A stretch of 64,000 nt of DNA from Artemisia argyi (lineage: Eukaryota > Streptophyta > Magnoliopsida > Asterales > Asteraceae). Positions 52,066 to 64,000 of this stretch are shown one piece after another. The notes beneath the pieces are model-generated. The model had not been told where the DNA came from, ran no database searches, and saw only the letters and a program-made list of their open reading frames with translations. Location: the NCBI GenBank assembly GCA_030686995.1, contig CM060684.1, forward strand, positions 5,291,897-5,355,896. Direction: 5' to 3'. The translations under genes and the position numbers were made by a program. Numbering within the stretch: position 1 is the first letter of the stretch; each line of letters begins with the position of its first letter.

Positions 52066-55000
52066 TGTAACACCCCAATTTCGTGACACGCAGCGGAATT
52101 CAAACTGGGTGTTACTTCATGGCACAACAGTTATAACAATAGAAAACAAACTATAATTGATTCGTTTTAAAAGACTTATCATTCAAATTATATCAATATC
52201 AGAGATTACAAAATGAGGTCCCAGATGGTTCCATGTTTACAAATTACATTAGATGAGTTTTCGAATGATAATAAAATTTATAGCCCACTCGAATATCTGT
52301 GCTCCTCCGCGCCAGCCTCTAACATCATGTACCTGAAATACATGCTTAAGTGTGTCAACACAAAGGTTGAGTGAAATTCGTAGGTTTAGTTAAATCTTTT
52401 GAACACAATAATCGTAACGTGAGGTAATTAATCTCACATTCATAGTTAGAAAACAAAACCGTTATTATTGCACTAAGCTCATGCAACCAAAGCATTAACA
52501 TCGAACAAAAAATTGGCATTATAGAAGCCCTACCAAGGTAATATTGCCATTATACCTCTAAATTTCAAATATAGTGCGTTTGTTTGAACTCGTGGTTGTT
52601 CAACACAAACGGGATTCGTCAATCCCAATAGACCTATTCACAATATTCGTGCTCACTAAGCTAGTGACTAATGGTTCATGATATAGGGACTTTGAACATG
52701 GCAATCGATACTTAGTGACAATAAAACATAGTCGGGTAAGCATACAGTAGAAAGCATTGTGTTCGAGTAGAAAAACAGTAGCATGTATCCCCCCAACGGG
52801 TTTGTAAAATAGTTAAACAATAGAAAGTGGGGCTACGAACTCACCGTGTAGTAAGTAATGGAAATGGTAGTCGAGTCGCGAAAGTCTCTAAGAGCAACCT
52901 ATAATAGAATGTTGTGACTTAAGTTGGAACAACGTCTAAGAATACAAAAACGTGCCTAGATATGTCTTTATATTGATCATGATGTAGTACTTGGTAGGTC
53001 GCGTATATCGTTATAAAAATGGTTTATGAAACATGTTGAGTTTATATATCTCGTACTACCGTTCGGGCCATCATAATTCAGAGGTCATGTAGTAAACGTT
53101 TGAGGAGCTAGGACACTTTAAATCGTCAATCCAGCAACTCATCGATACGTTTTACCCAAATGGAACCCCTTACATGAAGCTCCCTAATGTTGTAGTATTT
53201 GATAGAAAATATATGTTTTTGATCTTTAAAAGTTACATGTCCTAAGGTTCAATAAACTTTGGAAAGTTTATTTTAAATGAAGATTGTTATCTTTATAAGT
53301 TTATTAAGTCTAGTACGGATGTGATATTACTTGAAAAATCTCATGGTCTATCGGTGGAGTAGATCCAAATTGTTTTGTTTTGTTAAGACTAAAACTTTAG
53401 TTAATGATTTCGGTTTAGAAAGCTTTAAGGTCTTAGCCGTGGCCTTGCCGTGGCTTTGGTCTTGGCTACCATGGTCTTGAGACTCATCCTTGGCCTTAGC
53501 CCTGGCTGTGGTCTCGGCTTTAAGGTCATTAGACCTCTTGGTTTTACTTAGCCATAACCAATACATGGTCATTTTGGTATTAAAAAGGGGCTGTTAAGAA
53601 TTTGAAGAAAAATATCACTCGTTATGCGTTTTCAGGGTTCGAGCTTCTTTTTCTTGAACGAAAACGTCGTTCTGGACAACTTTCGTCTTTTAACTTTTTG
53701 ATGAAACGGAGCAGAAGGGCCTAAAAAATACGGATTTCAAACAGAATGCTATTAGGCACTTTCGGGTTTTAGGTTCACTAACTTCTTTTGGCCATAACTT
53801 TTGACTCGTGTACTCGTTTTTGATGATTCAAATTGCTATGTTTTCCTTGTAAAGTAATCTATTACAGTAGGTAATTTTCCAATATCATGTTTAAACTATT
53901 TTTGTCATGTTTCCTAATATAAGTCTCTAGTTTTCTTGTTTACTTAACATAGGTTAACATATGGTTTCCATAACTTGTTTTAAAGGTTTTTGTACATCAT
54001 GAACACAATATAAAGACCATATATAGCATAAATGAAGTATGAGAAGCATGTAAATGATATTGAGCAAGAGAGTGTGTTATGGTTTCTTACAACTTTTGGC
54101 TTTCCAAAGAAAGGAAGTTAAGAACAAGGATTAGGACTTTGATTGAACTAGGATCTCTAGCTTCCAACTTCTCTAATCTCTTGACACCAACTTGTGACTA
54201 CTTGAGAAGGAACTTGAAGTCTCTACAAGACACTTCTTGTGTGGATGAAAGATCACCAAATGATGGAAGAAACAAGGACTTTGGATCAATCAAAGCTTTA
54301 CAATTGCTTTGGAATTGATACGGAACTTGTATTCTTGAACAATACTTGAAGTAGAGAGAAAATTAGGAGTGTGTTTGTGTTTGTGATGGTATGAACTACC
54401 AAAAGAGGGTGAGGAGGGTTATATAGGGCCTTGAGGAGGTGCTAGGAAGGTGCAATGAGGAGGTGCAAGTATTAGGATATTTAGGAAGCTTACTTAGGAA
54501 GTTTTACACATGTAATGATCAAAACTCATCAAGGTTTAGCCACATGGCTTGATGACTTTAGCCAAGAATTTCGTTCACATCTTATCTTGGATGACTAGAT
54601 ATAATTTTTGATATTATCTTGCTTTTACGAAGGTAGTTTGGTCCCGGTAATCGCTAACTGTAAGTCGTTAAGTCACGAAACGTAAAACCGGGTATCGTAA
54701 AAATATGAAACTTATAGAAATGTTTAAACTTATCAATATACTCATTATTATCTTATAATAATGAGTGATAAGTTTAATGGGTCGTGAAAACGCTGTTAAC
54801 GCTGGAAACGTAGGTTTAAAACGCATAAATTGCGTAAAACACAGATTCGGAAAATGTAAAATTCCAAAATTCCTGAGAATGTCACGGAAGGTGAAAAACC
54901 TAAATTTCTCTTGTTTGTGATTTTGTGGGGACATATCGGGATGCCTAAATGACGTTTAAACCTTAAAGTAATTCTCGGACACAGTTTTGTGATTTTTGCA

Positions 55001-55187
55001 GAAATGATCCGACGAGCGTCAAACTCTCAAATTATCATTAAAATAATTTAACCTACGAGAATATGAAATAAAAATTTCGGGGATGAATAGTGATGATGAA
55101 TAGTAAAGTGAATAGTAACCATGAATAGTAAAATGAATAGTAAAATTTTCGGGAATAGAAATTAACCTGAAAATGCGAATTGTTACA
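52066..55187 (-). repeat. Element E 3' LTR
   Basis: Plus-strand ends TGTAACACCCC and AATTGTTACA, followed by the minus-sense polypurine tract (GTCTCTACCCCTTA, 55188-55201). It contains the donor motif in minus sense (plus 52839-52844, GTGAGTTCGTAGCCCC). Confidence 0.88.
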
Positions 55188-55688
55188 GTCTCTACCCCTT
55201 ACGGAAATCCCGTCCCGGGATTTAATTCATGTTAGGTGTTGGAGTGGTTTTGTTGAAGAGGTGTGATTACTTGTGGTGAATAAGATAACTGGCAATGTAT
55301 TTTGATTCATCGTTTCGGAGTATGGCATAGGATGAAATTTGACTTTTTACGAGGTAAAGGTAGAGTAAGAGTTTGATTAATTGTGGTTTTCTATCGTATG
55401 AATTCTTATGAATTATACATACATGAAATTTGCTTTATGGATATAAGTGAAAAGTTTGTTTTTCATAAAACATACAAGTGACTGCTCCCAGCATAACATG
55501 ATCACTCTCGAATTAGACATAGGTAGCTAGGCTATGTATACTTAAGGACCGATAATGTGATGTTCGGTTTAGTCAAGTAGTTTTATGATTCTATTAACAT
55601 AAGAAAAGAAGAGTGAGACATCATAAAGACGTGTCCTAATGGTATGTGCTCTAAGGCGACATAGGTGTTTCGGAAATATAGAGTAGCC

Positions 55689-57270
55689 TGTTAAGGCGAA
55701 AAATGATCCATTTTTAGGGGGTCATATAAGCCCGAATCCGAATTTATTTGATCAAATATTGCCCTAAATCGTTCCTTTTGTGATTTTAGGTACTTGGAGA
55801 TTGAATTCCGGAAAAGAAGCCATTTTGGACGTTTTTGGAGCATAAAAGTGAAGAAAACGGCAAAGTCTCAATTTTCCATGCTGGGAACAGTAGGTGACGG
55901 CGTCAAGAGTAATTTCCTGACGGCGTCAAGACCCCAAGAATTAAAATCCGTAGTTGATGACGGCGTCAAGCTAGGCCGTCACGTGAATTTGAAGGCGTCA
56001 CCCAAGGCCGTCACGTGTTAACTGGTCAAAACTTGCGCGCGTGGTAGCTGACACCGTTTTGGCCATAACTTTTGCATACGAACTCAGATTTGAGCGATTC
56101 AAAAAAGAAAACGAAGAGGACGAAGAGATCTACAATTTGGTAAAAAATTGTTGGTCGTGACGCCGTCAAGGTTGGTCTGACGCAGTCACGACCGGGCCAG
56201 GCAGAATTTAGGCTATAAATATAACATCATAACTTCACTTTTTGTAAGCCCTAAACCCTAAAGTCGATTCCTGGGTTTAGGTGGGTGTTTTTCCAGCAAC
56301 TTAAAGGGTTTCAATCACTCCATAAACATCATGTATTGGTTTGACGATTCTATCTCAACTATGTCTTTCATTATTCTTGTTGATTGTCCTTCTTTGATTA
56401 TGATTTGCTAATTCACCTTGTGTCTACTTATGATTATGTGAAACTTGTATATAATTGATTGTATCTTATTGATTTCTTGTTGATGTTGTGTCTATCTCTA
56501 TCAATGAGGGGCTTGTTGATGTGTGTGTCTATCTCCATCAATTAAGGCGTGACAACTTCAATAGATCTAGTTGGTTTAGTTTATAATTCTTGTTTCCTAT
56601 TGATTCTTGTTTTGATTGAATGAATTATATGTTAGGCTTAAGAAAACTGGCAGATCTCCAAATGGTAACATGCTTGAACGTCTTAAGAAACATGAACCGA
56701 GGCGTACTAGGTCTTTATTGGTTGTATTTAATGCATGAGCCACTGTTTACAATCCCTATAGTTGTGTTGGGCATGGTGTAGGAGGAGATAAGAGCTCATA
56801 GAATTGGGGAGTTATGTATGCCACCCCATGAATGGTATTAAGGAATACAACCCGTCAATTAAAACAAGGTTACAATTCAATAGGTAGGATTGGATAGCTA
56901 GCAAGGAGTAACATATCATGGGTAGACATGCTTCACTTATCTTGTAGAACCTTAGTTTATTTTTCTTGTTTATTAGATTAATTAGTAGCTTTTGGGTTAG
57001 TTGATTAGCAACTAATTCCGCCCACTCTCCCAAAACCCGAGATTTTCACTTGCTTTTCATAAAATATAAAAATACAAAAAGAATCATCCTTCACCTTTAG
57101 ACCTAGTTAGATTAATTTCAATCCTAACGACACTATTCCTAGCTGAACGATCAATCCCCCGGTACTTGTCACTATACTAGACTACAACGATCAGGTACAC
57201 TGCCTGGTGGGGGTTGTAAGCTTCTCAAGATCCCTCGAGAGGTAAAGCCTGTTGCGATTCCCACGCATCA
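55689..57270 (+). mobile_element. Solo LTR nested in element E
   Basis: It starts TGTTAAGGCG and ends CCCACGCATCA, flanked by TAGCC on both sides (55684-55688 and 57271-57275), a perfect 5-bp duplication around 1582 bp. A plus-strand TATA box, GGCTATAAATATAACATC (about 56211), is followed by CCCTAAACCCTAAAG leader-type sequence. The U3 side has repeated GACGGCGTCAAG / GGCCGTCACGTG words (55896-56010). The end (CCGGTACTTGTCACTATAC ...) resembles Tat/Athila-type Gypsy LTRs, but I am unsure of the clade. No ORF. Confidence 0.85.
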
Positions 57271-57372
57271 TAGCCGTTTCTAACTTGTCTCTTGAAGACA
57301 ATTACTACGGAAATCAAGGAATTTGACAGGTCATAACGAGTTCTTATAAATGATTAAGGTTATGAAATAGAC

Positions 57373-57537
57373 CATTGTAGAACAATGTTTGAGAAATAGG
57401 AGAGACCATTGTGCAATTCACAATGTCTTGGAAGTAATTTAGACCATTGTGTAACTTCACAATGTCTAGGAAATAATAGAGACCATTGTATAACAATGTT
57501 TGAGAAATAGGAGAGACCATTGTAGTCAGTTACAATG
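57373..57537 (-). repeat. Array of five CATTGT/ACAATG hairpins in element E leader
   Basis: Hairpins at 57373 (CATTGT/ACAATG), 57407 (CATTGTG/CACAATG), 57445 (CATTGTG/CACAATG), 57484 (CATTGT/ACAATG) and 57518 (CATTGTA/TACAATG), loops of 3-6 bases, spaced 34-39 bp. The seventh pair is G-C in two and A-T in one with both arms changed. In E's sense they lie 324-488 bases downstream of the 5' LTR. Confidence 0.85.
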
Positions 57538-57846
57538 TCTTTGAGAAAGTTTCAAAATCCTAAAATGCACGAGTAGATACATGATTGGGAAAATATGATT
57601 ATGCCATAATGCCTTAGAGTAGGCATACGCAGATATGTTTAGTCCATCGTTTAGATAAAATGATTGAAAGTATATCGAGTGTGTATACATTAATATACTA
57701 GTATTTTCGTGTAGCATAACATGTCTAAAAGTCACATAATCGTCTGGAGGATGGAAGGCACGAAGAGCGAAGGGCTATAAAACGTTTTTTCTGGAAAAGC
57801 AGTTATAGTTTAGGTCTCAATTAGACCCGTTTCTCTATAACTATAG

Positions 57847-57860
57847 CTCTGATAACAATC
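57847..57860 (-). promoter_or_regulatory. Primer-binding site of element E, degenerate
   Basis: In minus sense GATTGTTATCAGAGC follows the 5' LTR; one change from GATTGGTATCAGAGC. Confidence 0.7.
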
Positions 57861-58963
57861 TGTAACACCCCCAATTTCGTGACACGCAGCGGAATTCAAA
57901 CTGGGTGTTACTTCATGGCACAACAGTTATAACAATAGAAAACAAACTATAATTGATTCGTTTTAAAAGACTTATCATTCAAATTATATCAATATCAGAG
58001 ATTACAAAATGAGGTCCCAGATGGTTCCATGTTTACAAATTACATTAGATGAGTTTTCGAATGATAATAAAATTTATAGCCCACTCGAATATCTGTGCTC
58101 CTCCGCGCCAGCCTCTAACATCATGTACCTGAAATACATGCTTAAGTGTGTCAACACAAAGGTTGAGTGAAATTCGTAGGTTTAGTTAAATCGTTTGAAC
58201 ACAATAATCATAACGTGAGGTAATTAATCTCACATTCATAGTTAGAAAACAAAACCATTATTATTGCACTAAGCTCATGAAACCAAAGAATTAACATCGA
58301 ACCAAAAATTGGCATTATAGAAGCCCTACCAAGGTAATATTGCCATTATACCTCTAAATTTCAAATATAGTGCATTTTTTTGAACTCGTGGTTGTTCAAC
58401 ACAATCGGGATTCATCAATCCCAATAGACCTATTCAAAATATTTGCGCTCACTAAGCTAGTGACTAATGGTTCATGATATAGGGACTTTGAACATGGCAA
58501 TCGATACTTAGTGACAATAAAACATAGTCGGGTAAGCATACAGTAGAAAGCATTGTGTTCGAGTAGAAAAATAGTAGCATGTATCCCCCCAACGGGTTTG
58601 TAAAATAGTTAAACAATAGAAAGTGGGGCTACGAACTCACCGTGTAGTAAGTAATGGAAATGTTAGTCGAGTCGCGAAAGTCTCTAAGAGCAACCTATAA
58701 TAGAATGTTGTGACTTAGGTTGGAACAACGTCTAAGAATACAAAAACGTGCCTAGATATGTCTTTATATTGATCATGATGTAGTACTTGGTAGGTCGCGT
58801 ATATCGTTATAAAAATGGTTTATGAAACATGTTGAGTTTATATATCTCGTACTACCGTTCGGGCCATCATAATTCAGAGGTCATGTTATAAACATTTGAG
58901 GAGCTAGGACACTTTTAATCATCAATCCAGCAACTCATCGATACGTTTTACCCAAATGGAACC
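57861..58963 (-). repeat. Element E 5' LTR, interrupted by element D
   Basis: It starts TGTAACACCCCCAATTTCG (plus strand) and aligns with 52066-53170 until CCCAAATGGAACC, where D begins. The rest of this LTR must lie beyond the right edge of the window. Confidence 0.88.
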
Positions 58964-60543
58964 TGTAACACCTCCAAAATTTGATACAGCGGAAGACTCA
59001 ACAAGCTTTCGGGGTGCTACGGGGATTGGTATCCATTCAAAGTCATGAAAGAACGAGATAAAGTAAACATAAGAAAAACACAACCAAAACGGGTTTTAAA
59101 GTTTACATTTATCCCAAGAATTATCCAAAGTAAGGCCCAAAAGAAATAAACGTAGGTCCACAATAATTTATCAGAGTTTTAGAAAATAGATCCATAACCG
59201 GGTGCCATTGCCAAGCCTCCAATCCAAGCATCCAAAGGGCATCACTTAATTACTTGAGAAAACGTGCTAAAAGTCAGCTTTCGCTGGTGAGATCATAGGT
59301 TTAAGTTCATAATTCAATATAGTGGACATAAACGCAAAACGCTTGCTAGCTAGACTAGGCCTCAATCCTCCAACCAAAATAATCCAACCAAATCAAATCA
59401 ACCCTATAGGTGCACGCTATAGCCCAAATCAATCCAATCAATAGCTTACCTAGCTCAAGTCTAGGCCTTGCTCTATAATTAATCCAATAGCAAGTTTTAA
59501 ATAAACAAAGCGGTAATAGTCCACATAAAACATTTGCACGTTTCTCACCCCAAGTATTGAAAACAAAGTTCAAGAGTAAAAGTGGGGCTATGACTCACCT
59601 CAAGTCCAGCAAATCCTCAAAAGAAATCGATAGATGAAAGATGTAAGCAAACTCAAGTAACGGCAACTACAGACTCCACACTTCCTAACAATATCAAACT
59701 CGTTCAGAAATCATTTCCTAAAAATCAAATATTCCCATTCCTGAACGTGTTCCATTTAACCTTCCAAAATATCCATTTCTCGAATTATCTTCATATTAAT
59801 TTGAAGTTTGACGTTTGGTATCCATATGGGTGGTGGGTCGACACAACTCAAACCAAGAAGTCACAACGAAAGAAATAATAAACCATCTATAGGTCTAATA
59901 TTAGCACAATATATTATTTAAATAAATCATTGAAGTTTATCAAATCCGTCGATTTGGTAATCCCCCATATTTATTTACGTAATACATCGCTCCAAGATTA
60001 TACCCAACCTGAATCACATTGCACAAAGAATACTATATGGTATATATCGTAGTCCAATAAATTCCCTATATATATCGTCCAATTTGCCAAATTCGTCAAT
60101 TTAGCCAATTCCACGAGATATATAGTAATTTATTATCCTAATACACGTACCACAACCTATGGGCGTCGTAGGATACGATGCCCATTAATATACTCATTTT
60201 CTATAGCTAAATAAACCCTATTTAACCCGTCGATTAAATAAGTTACGTAGTTATAGAAAATGGATATATTAATCGTCATATATCCGTGACAACACAAAAG
60301 TCACATAATAAAGTCCAGTTGGACTTAAGTAACCATAACTCGTATAACTCGATAAGTTTTTCAAATTTATAAAAGTCATCATGTTTTTATTTATTACTTA
60401 CCCGGCGTATTAGTTCTCGACATTATTTATAGTTATTTATTTATAATAATACTCCGACATTTATTGCACTATTCGCATAGTATAATAATTATCGTTATAT
60501 TATTATAACATTTACTCGTGATCGTTTTATTATTAATATACGC

Positions 60544-60628
<85 letters not shown>

Positions 60629-62427
60629 CGTTTATCACGTCTATATACGTATATAAACGATTATATTATCAATAATATTATTACGAGTATTATTTTTCAT
60701 GTTCGATTTTAAATATTTATCGAGTCGTAAGAATTTGGTCACATGTCCGAGTCATTACTCTCGGCTCATAGTCCAAGTCCACAAATAATATAACCAAGTC
60801 ATAAATAAATAAACCAACTCCGTCCAAATCAATCCCAAATCCACGTGCTACAACATTAGGGTCCGACTACGGCACCCAACTAACCTATCTCCGTCAATCT
60901 AATTCGACCGTCTCACAATCGGTCCCCAAATCCATACTCGTCAACACAACTCCACAATATCAAAGTTAATTCAATTGCCGAAACCATGCGGTTACGGCCT
61001 CAACTCCACTTTCGGCCAACGACTATAACAATAAAATGCCCAAAACACAATAGCACATAATAACATCAAGTTATACCAATACCCATATATCACAACAACA
61101 AAAATGCTAGCGACAAAAATAATAACAACCAAAGAAAAATCACCAAGACTAATAATAATACGGGTCGACTTAGCAAGTCAAACCCCGAGTCGAGGGACTC
61201 GATTGGGTCTCGGCTACACCACGAGCCACGAGGACCCAACCCCAAGACCATGGAGGTCTCGGCCATGCTCAACCGAGCTCACCAAAACAGCCCAAACGGA
61301 CCCCTCTTGGGTCACGACTTCATATCCAAAACAACCAAAAGAAATCATCAACTAGTAACCAAAAATCCAACTCAAAAATCCAACACCCTCGTTAACATAA
61401 CCACGAGGTCAAAACTCATGAAAGAAAAGCCACAAGGCTCGAACCAACATCAAGCCGTGAGCTTTGGCTCACGGTTCATTCGACCCAACAAAAACATGGA
61501 CACCCGAATACCAAACGAGCATTTTTATTAACCAAAACTTCATTTCCCATTATTATTAATTCGAATCCAAAGAAAATAATCCATGAGGACACGGATTTAA
61601 TATCAAATCGAGGCACACGATGCGGAAATCGTGGCCACTTACCTTCAAAACAACTTCAAAAATATATTTCTTCAAAACCCAACAAGAAAAGAGACGAAAA
61701 GATGATGTTATAGTGGCGGGGGTAAATATTTCGTGGTGTTAAAGGTGTGTATGGGGCACGTAATGTATACCAAAAGATAGATCGGGACGAGAGGGTTAAG
61801 ATGGTGGTGTTGTTTTTGGCGTGTGAGTGGCGGTGGTGGCGTTTATGGTGGTTTAAGGGTGGCGGTGGTGGTATTGTAAAAGAAAGAGATAGAGTGAAAA
61901 TGTTGGTGAGGATGATGGTGTTGTTGTGTTGCTTGTCACAGATTCCACAAGGACGATTTTCTTATAATACTCTTAATAAAAAGGAAAACTTTTTATTAAT
62001 AATAGTAATATTATTAAGGGGTGAAGTGGGTTAAGTAACCCGGTGTAAATACACGGACCAAACCCGAAACCTTAAATAACAATTCAACTCTCTCGAACCG
62101 AACTCGTACCAAATAATCAAAAATCTCGCGACACGTTCCAAAAATATAAATATCCGAACCAATATTAAAATAATTAAAATTGTTAGGTTATCCTAGTGCC
62201 GGAGTCAATGTAGTGCCAAATAATAATCTCAAAAATAAATCATCACGAATGAACCAAACCAAACCATTAATAAATAATCGAATTCCATAAATAACATATG
62301 ATTAAAAATCACATTCCAACGGTCATAAAATATCTCGTCACAATAAACTTTTTCAAATAATCCAAAATTATAATCTTTAAAGTAATGCGGGTTTTAAAAA
62401 CGGCTCCCTAATTTGCCAGTTGTCACA
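58964..62427 (-). repeat. Element D 3' LTR (3464 bp)
   Basis: Related to Gypsy A along its length (conserved end with CTTTCGGGGTGCTACGGGGA, donor region GAGGTGAGTCATAGCCCCAC in minus sense, GTGGTGGGTCGAC segment near 59830) but with many substitutions and indels. It contains a (TA)n run at about 60547-60625. Reading frames at 61104-61531 and 61747-62034 are LTR sequence, not genes. Confidence 0.85.
60547..60625. repeat. (TA)n microsatellite in element D LTR
   Basis: TA run of about 75 bp. Confidence 0.95.
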
Positions 62428-62430
62428 TCC

Positions 62431-63027
62431 TCCCAGCCTCAGAAGAAACCCGTCCCGGGTTTCTCTCGGAACAAACCATCTACGAAGTAAAAAGCTTCGG
62501 ATATCTCTTTCGAAACTCATCCTCACGTTCCCACGTGAATTCCGGTCCATGCCGCGAATTCCAACGAACTTTGATGAGCGGAATACGACTTCTCTTATGT
62601 CGTTTAATCTCTCGATCCAAAATCTCAATCGGCTCTTCCACAAAATTCAAACTTTCATCCACACGAATATCCTTAATTGGTATAACCGGCGTTTCATCCG
62701 AAAGACACTTCTTCAAATTTGCTAACATGAAACACATCATGAACTTTACTCAGTTCCGGTAGTAATTCCAACCGATAAGCCACGGGCCCAATTCTTTCCA
62801 AAATAAGAAATGGTCCAATGTAGCGGGGATTAAGTTTCCAACATTTCCCAAAACGTATCACACCCTTCCAAGGCGAGACTTTCAGCATCACTTTGTCTCC
62901 AACCTGGAATTCTAGGGGTTTACGTCTCTGATCGGCGTAACTTTTCTGCTAATCTCTAGCTGCTTGCAATCGATCTCGAATTTGCGTTACTTTCTCAGTA
63001 GTCTCCAAAATAAGCTCAGGGCCTGTG
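62431..63027 (-). pseudogene. Integrase C-terminus of element D (fragment)
   Basis: Minus-strand translation matches the end of Gypsy A integrase: [59 protein letters not shown] and the chromodomain-like tail [13 protein letters not shown] ... PLIKVRWN ... FTWEREDEF, ending TS-stop. A TAG (plus 62949-62951) and a frameshift near 62735 break it. Coding upstream is cut at 63027. Confidence 0.9.
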
Positions 63028-64000
63028 TGTGACATTTCAAAAATTTCATGTCAATAATTTTAGTGTTTAATTATTTAACTATTCTATTTTTTTTAATAAT
63101 TAACTTCGTCTGAAGTTATCCGCGTACGTCATGACATGTTCAATTAATTCAACCGCGACTAGAATATGTTCAGTCTACACTTTTTTTTTATGCATTTTTG
63201 GTTCCTTACAATCCTATTTTAAAAGTCATAATTTACTCTGAGTCGAATTATTACCCTCTGAACATTTTTGTTCATCTCTATCTATATTTTACTATTTTAA
63301 TTTTAATTATTATTACTTTAATAATAAATAATATTAATTTAGTTATTTATTATTATTACGTTATTAATTACGAAAGTTTAATCGTGTAAACTTTCCTCGC
63401 GACCAACACAAAACTATGATGAGTCTACGTGTTCTAGACATTTTATCTTCACTAATAGTCATATTTTATATGAGTTATTGCCATTTTATCATTTTACGTA
63501 GACTTTGTACTTTTTACGTATTACGCGTATTTGAACCTACGTTATTGAGTTTTATCAGTGTATACGCACTCCGTTAAATTTATCACTCATTTGATATACT
63601 TAGTTGGAGTATATTGATAAGTTTTGACATTTTTGTAAGTATTATATTTTTACGTTGCTCGGTTTTAAATTTCATGACTTAAGGAGTTAACGTTAGTAAT
63701 TACCGGGATCAAACTATACCCTCTAAATCCTACACTATTATTATATAACTAGATAAACACTGTATTTATATAATTTTCCTACTTTTCTTCTGCTTGATCC
63801 ACGTATATACCATCAACTTTACACATGTTGATTAGTTGGTAACTTATAACATGCATATGATACTTTGATAACTATTACTTATATTAACTCATTAATAGCA
63901 AAAATATCCAAGGTTTGTGTTCTTCTCCCTTGTCCTTGCCGTGACATTAAGTAACCACAAATACCAATTCACCTTGATTTTTGGCTACAAAGTTTAAGCA
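63028..64000 (+). mobile_element. LTR fragment running off the window
   Basis: It starts TGTGACATTTCAAAAATTTC at the point where element D's integrase stops matching. Words such as TTTTTACGTATTACGCGT and CCGGGATCAAA correspond to the U3 of Gypsy B (TTTTACGTATTACGCGT, CCCGGAGTCAAA), so it is probably a diverged plus-oriented relative. The exact start is uncertain by two bases, and no gene is present. Confidence 0.6.

Larger units (their letters stand above)
52066..58963 (-). mobile_element. Gypsy element E (B family), minus, almost no internal region
   Basis: The 3' LTR (52066-55187, 3122 bp) and part of the 5' LTR (57861-58963) match the ends of Gypsy B (TGTAACAATTCGCATTTTCAGG in minus sense). 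The LTR parts differ by roughly 2% by eye, so E is older than B. Removing a nested solo LTR (55689-57270) leaves about 1.1 kb inside: a leader resembling B's and a 3' untranslated region, with no gag or pol. This is the form of a large retrotransposon derivative that depends fully on helpers. The 5' LTR is cut by element D. The left flank is GATAG; the right duplication lies beyond the window. Confidence 0.88.
58964..63027 (-). mobile_element. Gypsy element D (A family), minus, truncated
   Basis: LTR at 58964-62427 (3464 bp) starts TGTAACACCTCC and ends CCAGTTGTCACA on the plus strand, diverged from Gypsy A's LTR. Next to it are a minus-sense polypurine tract (62428-62445) and the end of pol. 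At 63028 another LTR interrupts it. It lacks the hairpin arrays of A but keeps the donor motif (plus 59593-59598). Confidence 0.88.

Noticed and set aside
61747..62034. Trp/Gly/Arg-rich reading frame
   Set aside because: Lies inside the element D LTR, opposite its sense; no domain.

Overview
This is eukaryotic, AT-rich plant nuclear DNA. It has no rRNA or tRNA genes, no operons and almost no intact host genes. Most of the window is nested LTR retrotransposons. The Ty3/Gypsy elements have 3-kb-class LTRs, an extra acidic ORF ahead of gag and a chromodomain-like integrase tail. That style makes a eudicot, probably Asteraceae, my best guess (inference).

Layout. 0-6.6 kb is old intergenic DNA with tandem repeats, a Harbinger-like MITE (2027-2457, TTA duplications), a dead copy of a small secreted-peptide gene (3691-3895), a hAT-like MITE (4344-4708) and a tRNA-type SINE. 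6647-9157 is a solo Gypsy LTR in minus orientation with perfect CTTAT duplications. 9.8-14.0 kb is AT-rich and unresolved. 14.0-18.08 kb is a Gypsy element ('C') broken off inside reverse transcriptase by a minus-strand Copia-type LTR (18084-18819). 19495-34168 is a decayed Ty1/Copia element (140-bp LTRs, AAAAA duplications). A younger gag-only Gypsy element ('B', 20573-30048) is inserted in its gag gene and carries what looks like a captured piece of a host receptor-kinase gene. 34404-34820 is a MITE. 36215-49494 is a very young 13.3-kb Gypsy element ('A', 3.69-kb LTRs, CCAGT duplications) inserted in the coding region of a small secreted cysteine-containing peptide gene. 49.5-51.3 kb holds more copies of that gene family plus a 21-bp minisatellite. 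52066-58963 is a minus-strand relative of B ('E') with almost no internal sequence and a nested solo LTR (55689-57270, TAGCC duplications). E is interrupted by a minus-strand relative of A ('D', 58964-63027), which is itself interrupted by another LTR running off the right edge.

Two patterns stand out. (1) All six Gypsy LTR families examined carry a consensus 5' splice-donor hexamer (GTGAGT, usually followed by a TAGCCCC-like stretch) in the transcribed part of the LTR, and B and C have good 3' acceptors just before their first ATG. (2) Between donor and first ORF, A, C, the solo LTR and E each carry five tandem short hairpins. Arms in A, C and E change by compensatory substitutions and G-U wobbles, which points to selected RNA structure. 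Donor, then hairpins, then gag is the arrangement of a retroviral packaging region, and I propose it as the undescribed system here. Function is inference; the hairpins and splice motifs are read directly.

The host signal is a family of about 60-80-residue secreted peptides with a shared signal sequence and, in two copies, an identical 14-bp TATA region. The family spans 3.7-51.3 kb and was spread apart and broken by transposons.
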